Assembly: GCF_004138285.1 (NCBI RefSeq)
Contig: NZ_SCFN01000004.1
Location: forward strand, 248,001-312,000
Source of the DNA: Gottfriedia acidiceleris
GTDB taxonomy: Bacteria; Bacillota; Bacilli; Bacillales; Bacillaceae_G
Length of the DNA stretch: 64,000 nt
Direction: 5' to 3'
Shown: positions 43,196-52,365 of the stretch, one piece after another
Numbering within the stretch: the stretch's first letter is position 1
Layout of the letters: every line of letters begins with the position of its first letter
Notes under the pieces: model-generated
Database searches by the model: none
What the model was told of the DNA's origin: nothing
Seen by the model: only the letters and a program-made list of their open reading frames with translations
Program-made: the position numbers and the translations under genes

Positions 43196-43834
43196 ATGAG
43201 TAACAATCGTTTGGGTGAGACCTTAATGATTTTAATTGGTTCATTTATTTTAGCCACTACACTGTATCATTTTCATTATCAAAATAATTTGGCTGAAGGT
43301 GGATTTATTGGTATTGCTTTATTAGTAAAGAATGCACTAAATATATCGCCTTCAATTACAACTTTGCTACTCGATATTCCGATTATCTTGACCGCTGGAT
43401 TGTATTTAGGTAGAAAATTATTAATCAATACTACTATCGGAGCAATCTCATTTTCTGCTTTTTATTCTATTATTGAAAAAACATCTAATATTACATTTAA
43501 CTTTGGAAATCATCTTTGGATACCCGCTATTTTAGGTGGAATTTTCGCTGGACTTGGTTTAGGATTAATTCTAAGAAGTGGCGGTGCAACTGGTGGAGAT
43601 GATTTAATAACAATTATAATGAGCAAAAAATCAAAAATATCGATCGGTAAAGTATATTTTATTTTTGACGCTGTAATTCTTCTTTGTTCACTAACTTATC
43701 TATCATGGAATGAAGTAGGGTATACAATTCTTTCAGTTGCAATCTGTGCGAAAGTAACTGAATTGGTCTATGAAAGTAAATTTCAAAAAAAATCTGTTAC
43801 AATTAAAACTAATGAAAAAAGATTACATGCTTAA
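43196..43834 (+). CDS. YitT-family membrane protein
   Basis: A 212-residue protein with five to six predicted membrane segments and the family's GxxxGLxxxLxxxxGxxxGGxD pattern, seen here as GGIFAGLGLGLILRSGGATGG and DDLI (residues about 112-136). It lacks the C-terminal DUF2179 domain of the longer YitT proteins. Function unknown; a transporter role is often assumed. GAGGAAATAACA precedes the ATG. It lies behind the long leader described above, so its expression is probably controlled there. Confidence 0.85.
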   Translation: MSNNRLGETLMILIGSFILATTLYHFHYQNNLAEGGFIGIALLVKNALNISPSITTLLLDIPIILTAGLYLGRKLLINTTIGAISFSAFYSIIEKTSNITFNFGNHLWIPAILGGIFAGLGLGLILRSGGATGGDDLITIIMSKKSKISIGKVYFIFDAVILLCSLTYLSWNEVGYTILSVAICAKVTELVYESKFQKKSVTIKTNEKRLHA

Positions 43835-43855
43835 TGCATGTAATCTTTTTTTGTT
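43815..43855 (+). terminator. YitT gene terminator
   Basis: AAAAAGATTACATGC / GCATGTAATCTTTTT with loop TTAA; its 5' arm lies inside the last codons. Confidence 0.9.
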
Positions 43856-43871
43856 GTTAACAGTCTGAACC

Positions 43872-44324
43872 TTAATGCATATAATCTTTTTTGGATTCAG
43901 AAAAATCGGTGAGCTCATTTAGAACATTTTCTGCAGCTAAATCGTATAGACAATCTTTGAATAGTATTGCCAGTCTTCGATAATCATTATATTTATCTAA
44001 TAGCTCGTCCACTGATGAAGCTTCACCGATGTTTGTTTTCTTTACTTCTTCTTGTTTTTTAGCAAACTTAATTGTAAATGTGCCTAGTTTTTCAAACATT
44101 GAACCGTAGAATTCATCAAAGTTCGATACGCTTACTAATTCTTCTTCTTCAGCGTCAACTTGAAGACCATCAAATTCTCGTAAGAGTTCGTATATAATGC
44201 TACTGTACTCATCATTTAAATAAATACTTTTTTCGATCCTGTACCCGATCACTCGATAGAAATGACCATCGTTCTTTACAAATTGAACAGTATCATTTAT
44301 TTTAAACTTAAAATACTTAAACAT
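43872..44324 (-). CDS. Hypothetical protein, 150 residues
   Basis: I do not recognise this protein. The N-terminal 60 residues (FKINDTVQFVKNDGHFYRVIGYRIE) look like a small SH3-like barrel, and the rest is helical and acidic, with EEEELVSVSNFDEFY and ELLDKYNDYRRLAILF. There is no signal or membrane segment. The ATG follows AGGGGTGAAG. Its last codons contain a near-copy of one arm of the neighbouring YitT terminator. Function unknown. Confidence 0.65.
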   Translation of the reverse strand: MFKYFKFKINDTVQFVKNDGHFYRVIGYRIEKSIYLNDEYSSIIYELLREFDGLQVDAEEEELVSVSNFDEFYGSMFEKLGTFTIKFAKKQEEVKKTNIGEASSVDELLDKYNDYRRLAILFKDCLYDLAAENVLNELTDFSESKKDYMH

Positions 44325-44520
44325 TGAACTTCACCCCTACCAATGTCTTTTATCATACTATTTACAAAATACTATAGAAACTATACAACCAAAACTTGAC
44401 AAATTTAAAAATCCTGCCCAAAATCCGTGCATTCTTGAAAATGATTTAGAAAATTGGTAACCTATACGTACAATACCCAATTTATCAATTTTAAATCATA
44501 ATTTAGGAGGGGATTCTGCC

Positions 44521-44946
44521 TTGTTAACCGAAAACGACAAACTTCTTCTAGATGATTTAACAAGTTTAATGATTCGAGTTCGAAAAAACTGGCAAAAAAC
44601 TGATGAGGAAGTAAAAAACTCTTTAACTCCACCAAAATATTTGCTTTTATATTTAATATATAAAAATCAAAAAATTACTGCTTCTGAACTTGGAAGACAA
44701 ATTGGATTATCTTCAGGTTCTATTACAACCGCTGTCAATAAATTGGTTAATAATCATTTAATTTCTCGAAAAAGGGATATCCGTGATCGAAGAGTTACAT
44801 GGCTTGAATTAACAGATGAAGGAAAACGTTTGATTGAAGAAATCTTCAATTTCCGTCAAGAATTGTGGCTAACTTTATTCGAAAACCTATCACATAGTGA
44901 AAGAGACCAATTTCGATTTTTATTAAATAAATTAATCTCAAACTAA
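44521..44946 (+). CDS. MarR-family transcriptional regulator
   Basis: 141 residues with a winged-helix domain: ITASELGRQIGLSSGSITT, AVNKLVNNHLISRKRD, and the wing IRDRRVTWLELTDEG. The start is TTG at 44521, with AGGAGGGG about nine bases upstream. It lies convergent to potD, and a target is not obvious. Likely a ligand-responsive repressor. Confidence 0.88.
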   Translation: MLTENDKLLLDDLTSLMIRVRKNWQKTDEEVKNSLTPPKYLLLYLIYKNQKITASELGRQIGLSSGSITTAVNKLVNNHLISRKRDIRDRRVTWLELTDEGKRLIEEIFNFRQELWLTLFENLSHSERDQFRFLLNKLISN

Positions 44947-44972
44947 AAAGGTTATCTCGTAGGAGATAACCT
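44944..44972. terminator. Terminator between the MarR gene and potD
   Basis: A perfect 10-bp stem AGGTTATCTC / GAGATAACCT with loop GTAG. The T-run (CTTTTTAG) is on the minus strand, so it mainly serves potABCD. Confidence 0.8.
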
Positions 44973-45025
44973 TCCAGTGTGTAGACAAAGTACAAAAAAC
45001 TTGATTTTCAGACTGTCTGAAATGA

Positions 45026-46072
45026 TTACTTTCCAGTTTTCAATTCTGTCCAATACTTATCATATAATTCTGTTTGGTCCCCAACGTCCTGAATCCAGTT
45101 GGTTGCATCAGTTTGTTCTTTTGTTACATTAATAAACGGATTTAGTTTATACTCCGCCGAATGATATGATCCTGATTTACTATTTGGATCAGCATAGCCA
45201 ATCGCCTCATAATTTTGTGCACTTACTTTCGGGTCATATAGATAGTTAATAAACTTTTCAGCTAGATCTTTTTGTTTTGCATCTTTTGGTATTGCTAAAG
45301 TATCTGCCCATCTTGATGATCCTTCTTTTGGTACAACCCATTTAATATCTTTAAGCTCTTTTTGAATATAAGCAGCATCTCCGGACCATACTTGACCAAT
45401 CCAAGCATCTTCGGTAATAAACTTTTGTTTTACCGTATCTGTGTCGAATGCTAATAAGTTAGGTGTTAATGTTTTTAAATTGCTATAAGCTTTTAGCAAT
45501 TCGTCTTCATTTGTTGAACTATTTGAATAGCCATTTTTAATTAATCCCATCCCAAATACTTCTCTATTGTCATCAAGTAAAGTAACATGACCTTTGTATT
45601 TTGGGTTCCATAGATCATCCCAGCTATCTATATTTTCTTTTACATATTTTGGATTATAGGCAATTCCCGTTAATCCCCCAGTATAGACAACTGAATAGTC
45701 ACCTTTTGGATCAAACTCTTGATTTGTATACTCTGGTGAAATATTATTTAAATTTGGCATCTTACTTTTATCCAATTTAGCCAATATATTTTGATGAATC
45801 ATTAGTTTAACCATATAATCTGAAGGTTGGATTACATCATAATTCGAACCACCAGCTTTTAGTTTTGCATACAACTCTTCATTACTTGCAAAAACTTGAT
45901 AATTAATTTTAACATCATATTTCTTTTCAAATGATTCTAAAACTTTCTCGTCAAAATTATCCGCCCAGCTATAAATATTTAATTCTTTTTTTCCAACTGA
46001 ACAGGCAGATAAAAGTAAACTTACTAAGCCTAAAGAAACCATTATTGTAGCAGTTTTTCTAAATATACTCAT
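45026..46072 (-). CDS. potD: PotD, spermidine/putrescine-binding lipoprotein
   Basis: A 348-residue solute-binding protein with a lipoprotein signal (LLLSAC, lipidated C24), ELNIYSWADNF at the mature start, and SDYMVKLMIHQ in the polyamine-binding region. It delivers polyamines to the PotABC transporter. Last gene of potA-B-C-D; a 142-base gap containing the hairpin TTTAGAT / ATCTAAA (about 46113-46131) separates it from potC, perhaps to raise potD mRNA level. Confidence 0.93.
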   Translation of the reverse strand: MSIFRKTATIMVSLGLVSLLLSACSVGKKELNIYSWADNFDEKVLESFEKKYDVKINYQVFASNEELYAKLKAGGSNYDVIQPSDYMVKLMIHQNILAKLDKSKMPNLNNISPEYTNQEFDPKGDYSVVYTGGLTGIAYNPKYVKENIDSWDDLWNPKYKGHVTLLDDNREVFGMGLIKNGYSNSSTNEDELLKAYSNLKTLTPNLLAFDTDTVKQKFITEDAWIGQVWSGDAAYIQKELKDIKWVVPKEGSSRWADTLAIPKDAKQKDLAEKFINYLYDPKVSAQNYEAIGYADPNSKSGSYHSAEYKLNPFINVTKEQTDATNWIQDVGDQTELYDKYWTELKTGK

Positions 46073-46214
46073 AATGCCTACTGACTACCTCCTTAAATTT
46101 TGGCTGTACTTTAGATCTATTATCTAAATCCAGTATGCCTTGGTTGATTTCTATTCCAGATGTTCGTTTTTTAGTGGAACTAGACCTAAATAAGGCACTA
46201 GATGCACTTTTACT

Positions 46215-47021
46215 TTAAACGATATAGGATTTTTTCTCTGATTCTTCTTGATTGTTAAGACCTTTTGTACGATAAACCTCAGAAATTACCATTAGGAAAA
46301 TAATTGTAACAATTAAAATCGTCGAAATTGCATTTATTTCAGGAGTTACACCTTTTTTTACCATTCCATAAATATAAATTGGCAATGTAGTTGAACTCGG
46401 TCCCGAAACAAAAAAGCTTATGACAAAATCATCAATACTTAATGTAAAACATAAAAGTGCGGAAGCAATAATTCCAGGCATTAGCGCTGGTAAAGTTACA
46501 AATCTAAATGTCTGCCATGGTGTAGCACCTAGATCACTTGCAGCATCTTCTAAATCAGATGACATTCCTGAAAGTCTAGCTGCTAAAAGAATAATTACAT
46601 ATGAAATACAAAAAGTGACATGGGCAATAATAATTGTGATACTACCTAATTCAATATGAAAATTAGTAAATAGTATTAGTAATGAAAGTCCCATTAATAT
46701 ATCTGGAACGACAATTGGTAAGTAAACTAGCCCACTAATAAGGTTTGAAAATTTATATTTATGCTTATGTAAAGCAAGAGCACAAATAGTACCAAGAATT
46801 GTTGAAAGGATTGTCGTTACAATTGCAATAAATAAACTATTCATAAAGGCATCAATAACTTGCGGGTTATGAAATAAATTTAAGTACCAGTCAAACGTAA
46901 ATCCAGTCCACTGTGCATTAATCTTTGATTTATTAAATGAAAATAGGATTAAAATTAAGATTGGTAAATATAAACAAATCAAGATAATTGTTGAAAATCC
47001 AATAAGTATAGGTTTTTTCAT
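46215..47021 (-). CDS. potC: PotC, polyamine ABC transporter permease
   Basis: A 268-residue permease with six membrane segments and the EAA loop EDAASDLGATPWQTFRFVTLP (residues about 160-180; here EDAASDLGATPWQTF then RFVTLP), which contacts the ATPase PotA. It directly follows potB with no gap. Confidence 0.93.
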   Translation of the reverse strand: MKKPILIGFSTIILICLYLPILILILFSFNKSKINAQWTGFTFDWYLNLFHNPQVIDAFMNSLFIAIVTTILSTILGTICALALHKHKYKFSNLISGLVYLPIVVPDILMGLSLLILFTNFHIELGSITIIIAHVTFCISYVIILLAARLSGMSSDLEDAASDLGATPWQTFRFVTLPALMPGIIASALLCFTLSIDDFVISFFVSGPSSTTLPIYIYGMVKKGVTPEINAISTILIVTIIFLMVISEVYRTKGLNNQEESEKKSYIV

Positions 47022-47873
47022 TTATTTTTCACCTCTACTTTTATCAGCACCAATATTTTTTGTAGCTAAATAGTAAAGTCCTATTAAACCGATTGAAGTA
47101 ATAACTAAGAATATTGAAAGTGCGGAACCAAATGGCCAGTTCCTTGCTGCTAAGAATTGATTTTGAATGACATTTCCGATTAAAGCAACTTTTGATCCAC
47201 CCATTACATCCGAAACGACAAACATTCCAAATGATGCAACAAAAACCAAAATACTACCTGCAAAAATCCCCTTCATCGTTAATGGAAGAGTTACATATAT
47301 AAAGGTTTGAAATGGAGTAGCTCCTAAATCATTAGCAGCGTCCAATTTCCGGTTATCCAATTGTTCAATTGCAACAAAAATCGGCAACACCATAAATGGT
47401 AATAATGTATAGACCATTCCCATTATGACTGAAGGTGTATTATAAAGTAGTTGTAAAGGTTCTTTTATAATCCCAAGTTGGATTAATAATGTGTTAATAA
47501 TCCCTTTTGAACGAAGGATAACAATTAATGCATAAGATCTGACTAAGAAATTTATCCAAAAAGGGATTGTAATTAATAATAGTAAAATCCTCTGCCATTT
47601 TTCATTTACAACTGTAGCTGTATATGCATAAGGATATCCAATCAAAAGAGTAATTATTGTAGTTACTAAAGCGATCCAAAAAGTTGTCCATAAAACTTTT
47701 AAATAAAGTGGGTCAAGAACTTTTACAATGTTTTCTAGTGTAAATGTTTTTTCTATTTCTCCGTACATTCCATTTTTCATAAATGCAAAACCAAAAATTA
47801 ATAATAAAGGTACTAGAAAAAAAACTAATAGCCAGATAATCGTAGGTGCAATTATGTACTTTTCATTTCTCAA
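47022..47873 (-). CDS. potB: PotB, polyamine ABC transporter permease
   Basis: A 283-residue permease with six membrane segments and the EAA-type loop [20 protein letters not shown] near residue 178. Its start overlaps the potA stop codon by four bases, giving translational coupling. It forms the membrane channel with PotC. Confidence 0.93.
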   Translation of the reverse strand: MRNEKYIIAPTIIWLLVFFLVPLLLIFGFAFMKNGMYGEIEKTFTLENIVKVLDPLYLKVLWTTFWIALVTTIITLLIGYPYAYTATVVNEKWQRILLLLITIPFWINFLVRSYALIVILRSKGIINTLLIQLGIIKEPLQLLYNTPSVIMGMVYTLLPFMVLPIFVAIEQLDNRKLDAANDLGATPFQTFIYVTLPLTMKGIFAGSILVFVASFGMFVVSDVMGGSKVALIGNVIQNQFLAARNWPFGSALSIFLVITSIGLIGLYYLATKNIGADKSRGEK

Positions 47874-48844
47874 TACATAACCACCTCATCTTCCGACTTC
47901 CAACTAATCTCAACTTTCTCATTTCTATTAAAACTTGTTTGGTCTGGCATTTGATAGACAATGATCGTTTGTTCATGTTTATGTAAATCAATGAAGATTT
48001 TATTTAGAGTCCCAACAAATTCTACATCTCTTATTATGCCTGAATACGGATTATTTTCATTTGTAGCATGCGAAACTTTAATATTCTCTGGTCTAACTGC
48101 AATTTCTTTCGCACCTTTATCAAAGAAATTATTTTCACCAATAAATGTAGCAACAAATTTGCTTGCTGGATTTTGATAGATTTCTTTCGGTGTTCCGATT
48201 TGTTCGATTTTCCCATTATTCATTACGACAATTCGATCACTCATACTCATCGCTTCTTCTTGATCATGGGTTACATAGATAAAAGTAATTCCTAATTCGC
48301 GTTGAAGATTTTTTAGTTCTCTCTGTAAATCTTTACGAAGCTTAAAATCAAGTGCTCCTAATGGTTCATCTAATAATAAGACTTTTGGATTGTTCACTAT
48401 TGCACGAGCGATTGCAACCCTTTGCTGTTGACCACCGGATAACTGACTAGGTTTACGATTTCTAAACTCAGTTAATTGGGTTAATCTCATTGCTTCTTCA
48501 GCACGAACCTTTTGCTCTTCTAAGGAAATGCCTTTCATTTTTAATCCAAATTGAATATTTCTTTCAACATTCATATGAGGAAATAACGCATAGTGTTGGA
48601 ACACTAAGTTCATATCCCTTTTATATGGGGGTAAACTATTAATTGCTTCTCCATTTAGTTTGATTAAACCTGACGATGGTTCTTCAAAACCAGCAATCAT
48701 TCTTAAAAGAGTCGTTTTCCCACAACCACTTGGTCCTAAAATGGTTAAGAATTCTCCAGAATAAATTTCTAATGAAAGTGGAGAAATCACATTATTTTCA
48801 CTAAAATTTTTCTCGACTTGTTCAATTTCAATTATATTTTTCAT
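47870..48844 (-). CDS. potA: PotA, polyamine ABC transporter ATPase
   Basis: 324 residues: Walker [10 protein letters not shown] near 37-45, signature LSGGQQQR near 136, Walker [12 protein letters not shown] near 155, the switch histidine in VTHDQEEA, and a C-terminal TOBE-like regulatory domain ([10 protein letters not shown]). It powers polyamine import. First gene of the operon. Confidence 0.95.
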   Translation of the reverse strand: MKNIIEIEQVEKNFSENNVISPLSLEIYSGEFLTILGPSGCGKTTLLRMIAGFEEPSSGLIKLNGEAINSLPPYKRDMNLVFQHYALFPHMNVERNIQFGLKMKGISLEEQKVRAEEAMRLTQLTEFRNRKPSQLSGGQQQRVAIARAIVNNPKVLLLDEPLGALDFKLRKDLQRELKNLQRELGITFIYVTHDQEEAMSMSDRIVVMNNGKIEQIGTPKEIYQNPASKFVATFIGENNFFDKGAKEIAVRPENIKVSHATNENNPYSGIIRDVEFVGTLNKIFIDLHKHEQTIIVYQMPDQTSFNRNEKVEISWKSEDEVVMY

Positions 48845-48907
48845 TTTCGCGTCCCATCTATATTAATATTTTATTATTATGTAAAAATGAATTAATTATT
48901 TTCAACA

Positions 48908-48937
48908 TATAAAAAGCCCCTTTTGTCAAGGAGCTAA
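48908..48937 (-). terminator. Aldehyde dehydrogenase terminator
   Basis: On the minus strand AGCTCCTT / AAGGGGCT with a short loop, followed by TTTTTAT. The stem has one mismatch. Confidence 0.65.
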
Positions 48938-48959
48938 GAAACTAAGTTACAATTAACCT

Positions 48960-50354
48960 TTATTTTAACAATTTACGAATAAACCGTAAAGCGTTTTTTG
49001 TTGTATGATATCTAATTTTCAAGTCAATTTTAGTAGTTTGTAAAAGGACACTTTTTTCATGTGTAAAAGCAGCAAAACTGTACTCCCCATGATAATTTCC
49101 TGAACCACTTTCTCCTACCCCACCGAAAGGTAAATGCGGATTCGCCATATGATAAAGCGTATCGTTTACACATCCACCACCAAATGGAACTCTCTCTATT
49201 ACTTTATTAGCTATCTGTTTACTTTCTGTAAAGACATATAGTGCTAATGGCTTAGGGTGTTGATTAATTTCATTTATTACTTCATCTATATTTTCATAGG
49301 TAAGGATTGGTAAAATGGGACCGAATATTTCTTCAGACATAATTGGTGAATCCCAAGATAGATCTGAAATTAATGTCGGTTCGATTTTATGAGATAATTG
49401 ATCAAATTCCCCTCCATGTAGAATTTCACCATTATTCAAAAAGCCGACCAAACGATTAAAATGGCGATCACTGATGATCTTTGTATAATCATTATTTAGC
49501 AAAGGATTATCACTATAAAACTGAACAATTTCATTCTTTAATGCATCAATAAAATCTTTTTTTACTGAATTGTGGACATAAATATAATCTGGAGCAATAC
49601 AAGTCTGTCCTGCATTCGTAAATTTCCCCCAAACAATTCTTTTCGCAGCTAGTTGGATATTCGAATCGCTATGTACTATTGTTGGGCTTTTCCCACCTAA
49701 TTCAAGTATTAATGGCGTTAAATTTTTACTTGCTGCTTCCATCACAATTTTTCCAACTTGAACACTGCCAGTAAAAAAGATGAAATCAAACTTTTGTTGT
49801 AATAATATTGTGCTTTCTTCAATTCCACCATCAACTACCGCGATATATTCTTTATCAAAATTCTCATTAATAATTTTATTAATAATGATTGATGTATTTG
49901 GCGTTAATTCTGATGGTTTAATAATAGCAGTGTTTCCTCCAATTATTGCACCAATTAACGGAGCCATCGTTAATTGAAATGGATAATTCCAAGGTGAGAT
50001 AATTAATGTTACTCCATAAGGTTCTCTGTAAATATATCCTTTCGTACCAATATGCGTAATCGGAGTTTTAACTTTTTTAGGCTTCATCCATTTTTTAATC
50101 TGTTTAATGGCTTCTGATATTTCTTTTAAAGTAAATCCTATTTCAGTCATATACGCTTCAAAATCTGACTTATTTAAATCCTTTTTTAAGGCTATTTTTA
50201 TTTCATCCTCGTTCTCTACAATTGATTTATATAATTTTTTTAATTGCTCAATTCGAAAATTTGAAGTTTTAGTTGCACCAGTCTGAAAAAATGCTTTTTG
50301 CCTAGTTACTAATTGTGTAATTTCAGATGCTTTATATGTACTTTCCAAAATCAT
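48960..50354 (-). CDS. Aldehyde dehydrogenase (YwdH-like, class 3 type)
   Basis: A 464-residue NAD(P)-dependent aldehyde dehydrogenase. Motifs include PWNYPFQLTMAPLIGA near 118-133, LILELGGKSPT with the general-base glutamate near 216, and FTNAGQTCIAPDY with the catalytic cysteine near 250. It ends in a basic, hydrophobic tail (RFIRKLLK), as in fatty-aldehyde types. The ATG at 50354 follows AAGGATGTG. It probably oxidises medium- or long-chain aldehydes. Confidence 0.9.
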   Translation of the reverse strand: MILESTYKASEITQLVTRQKAFFQTGATKTSNFRIEQLKKLYKSIVENEDEIKIALKKDLNKSDFEAYMTEIGFTLKEISEAIKQIKKWMKPKKVKTPITHIGTKGYIYREPYGVTLIISPWNYPFQLTMAPLIGAIIGGNTAIIKPSELTPNTSIIINKIINENFDKEYIAVVDGGIEESTILLQQKFDFIFFTGSVQVGKIVMEAASKNLTPLILELGGKSPTIVHSDSNIQLAAKRIVWGKFTNAGQTCIAPDYIYVHNSVKKDFIDALKNEIVQFYSDNPLLNNDYTKIISDRHFNRLVGFLNNGEILHGGEFDQLSHKIEPTLISDLSWDSPIMSEEIFGPILPILTYENIDEVINEINQHPKPLALYVFTESKQIANKVIERVPFGGGCVNDTLYHMANPHLPFGGVGESGSGNYHGEYSFAAFTHEKSVLLQTTKIDLKIRYHTTKNALRFIRKLLK

Positions 50355-50677
50355 CACATCCTTTTTTAGTTCAATAGTTTAAACGTATAATCTAATGCTA
50401 AATTAAAATCTCACATAAAGTCAATAATTCTGTGAATACTATTATTAATATTAACTAGTGTAGGAAACGAAATATTAACTTTGTTAAGGGAATGTAAAGA
50501 TATTGTAAATTTGTAAATTAATTAAACGTTTTTAATTGATTAATTTCAAAAACCAATTATTATTATTAACGTGGCCTTTACTTTTTTCGACATTTTTACA
50601 TAGTTTCTGACATTTTAAAATTAACTGACAAATGTGAAGGTGATAATAAATTATATGTTTTAGTTGGAGGAATCATA
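50355..50677. other. Divergent intergenic region with Pho-type repeats
   Basis: This spacer separates the aldehyde dehydrogenase gene (minus) from the DUF47-PiT pair (plus). The only clear structure is the repeat group at 50482-50509. A GTGAAGGTGA stretch near 50634 and TTGGAGG near 50663 lie shortly before the DUF47 start. Confidence 0.45.
50482..50509 (+). promoter_or_regulatory. Candidate PhoP box: three 11-bp-spaced repeats
   Basis: TGTTAA (50482), TGTAAA (50493) and TGTAAA (50504) recur at exact 11-base steps. The complement, TTTACA/TTAACA, is the PhoP-binding repeat of Bacillus. A fourth TGTAAA follows eight bases later. It lies about 170 bases before the DUF47-PiT genes, where control by phosphate starvation makes sense. 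Confidence 0.55.
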
Positions 50678-51298
50678 ATGTTTTTTGGACAAAAAAAGGA
50701 TGTATTCTTTGAAAAGCTTTTAAGTATAGCTGAGAACTTGCACGTATCATCAAAGTATTACGTTGATTTTAAAATAAAAAATGCAAGCGACTTAAAGAAG
50801 TTTCAAGAAGAAATGAAAGAATATGAAACAAAAGGTGATAAGTTTATTCACTCTTTAATCGTTGAATTAAACAAAACTTTTATTACTCCAATTGAGCGAG
50901 AAGATATTTTACAACTTGCAATGAAAATGGATGATGTATTAGATGGATTTGAACATTGTTCAGCACGATTTGAAATGTATTCAATCACATCTGCTGATGA
51001 TTATATGGTTAAATTCGTTGATATTCTTCAAAAAGCTGTTGAAGAAATTTTACTTGCAGTTAAGTTACTTTCCAATAAAAAATTATTAGAGATCCGTGTT
51101 CATGCAATTAAAATTAAGGATTACGAGTCTCAGTGTGATGAGCTATTACGTACATCAATTAAACAATTATTTATGAATGAGAAAGATCCAATTAAAATTA
51201 TTCAGTATAAAGAAATCTACGAAAATCTAGAATCTGTAGCTGATAGTGCGCAGGATGTAGCAAACACACTTGAGCAAATTATCATGCGAAATGCGTAA
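50678..51298 (+). CDS. DUF47/PhoU-like protein (YkaA type)
   Basis: A 206-residue all-helical protein of the DUF47 family (TIGR00153-type), related to PhoU. It is encoded just before, and probably modulates, the PiT phosphate transporter. The acidic residues in the helix pairs (for example ETKGDKFIHSLI and DYESQCDELL) are typical metal-binding positions. AGTTGGAGG precedes the ATG; 11 bases separate it from the transporter gene. Confidence 0.9.
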   Translation: MFFGQKKDVFFEKLLSIAENLHVSSKYYVDFKIKNASDLKKFQEEMKEYETKGDKFIHSLIVELNKTFITPIEREDILQLAMKMDDVLDGFEHCSARFEMYSITSADDYMVKFVDILQKAVEEILLAVKLLSNKKLLEIRVHAIKIKDYESQCDELLRTSIKQLFMNEKDPIKIIQYKEIYENLESVADSAQDVANTLEQIIMRNA

Positions 51299-51309
51299 GG
51301 AGTCATAAA

Positions 51310-52320
51310 ATGGAGCATTTATTTTTACTTACGATTTTAATCGTGATTTTTGCATTTTTGTTTGATTTTATTAATGGATTTCATGATACTGCAAATGCAA
51401 TTGCAACGTCAGTTTCAACAAAAGCATTGAAACCGCGTACAGCTATTTTATTAGCTGCAATAATGAATTTCATTGGTGCGATTACATTTACAGGTGTTGC
51501 AAAAACGATTACAACTGGTATCGTTGATCCGATTACAATTGAAGGATCAAACGGACTAGTTGTCGTAATCGCTGCTTTATTGGGCGGCATCTTTTGGAAC
51601 TTATTGACTTGGTATTTCGGTATTCCAAGTAGTTCCTCTCATGCAATCATTGGTGCCATAGCTGGTGCTGCTGTCTCTGCAAAAGGATTTGACGTTTTAG
51701 AGGCAGACGGTTTTATTAAAATTATCGAAGCTTTATTAATTTCCCCTGTCATTGCAATTACGCTTGGTTTTATCGTTATGACAATTTTAGCAGCTATTTT
51801 TCGACGTTCTAACCTATCTAAAACTAATAAAGGTTTTAGATTAGTCCAAATTTTCACTGCTTCTTTACAGTCATTTACCCACGGTACAAATGATGCACAA
51901 AAAGCAATGGGAATTATCATGATCGCTTTAATTGCCGCTAAAATTGAACCAGCAGGTGCAGATGTTCCTTTATGGGTACGTATTGGTTGTGCTATGGCAA
52001 TGGCTATTGGTACATCAGTTGGTGGATGGAAAATTATTAAAACTGTTGGTGGAAAAATCATGAAAATTCGCCCGATTAATGGTGCTGCAGCTGACTTATC
52101 ATCAGCAGCTATTATTTTCACATTTACTGCTTTACATTTACCAGTAAGTACAACTCACGTAATTTCTTCTTCTATTATGGGGGTAGGTTCTGCTCAACGT
52201 GTTAAAGATGTAAACTGGGGTACTGCTCAACGTATGGTAATTACTTGGATTATTACAATCCCAATTTCAGCAACAGTATCTGCAATTTTCTATCAAATTT
52301 TAAAACTAATCTTACTTTAA
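51310..52320 (+). CDS. pit: PiT-family inorganic phosphate transporter
   Basis: A 336-residue low-affinity phosphate symporter with about ten membrane segments. The two family signatures are present: GFHDTANAIATSVSTKAL near residues 23-40 and FTHGTNDAQKAMGI near 193-206; PSSSSHAIIGA and PVSTTHVISS are the paired substrate loops. Downstream member of a two-gene operon with the DUF47 gene. Confidence 0.95.
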   Translation: MEHLFLLTILIVIFAFLFDFINGFHDTANAIATSVSTKALKPRTAILLAAIMNFIGAITFTGVAKTITTGIVDPITIEGSNGLVVVIAALLGGIFWNLLTWYFGIPSSSSHAIIGAIAGAAVSAKGFDVLEADGFIKIIEALLISPVIAITLGFIVMTILAAIFRRSNLSKTNKGFRLVQIFTASLQSFTHGTNDAQKAMGIIMIALIAAKIEPAGADVPLWVRIGCAMAMAIGTSVGGWKIIKTVGGKIMKIRPINGAAADLSSAAIIFTFTALHLPVSTTHVISSSIMGVGSAQRVKDVNWGTAQRMVITWIITIPISATVSAIFYQILKLILL

Positions 52321-52324
52321 TGAT

Positions 52325-52363
52325 AAAAAAGGCGAATCGTAAAAAATACGATTCGCCTTTTAA
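52325..52363. terminator. Bidirectional terminator of pit and the carboxypeptidase gene
   Basis: AAAAGGCGAATCGT / ACGATTCGCCTTTT, a 14-bp perfect stem between convergent genes. Confidence 0.92.
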
Positions 52364-52365
52364 AT

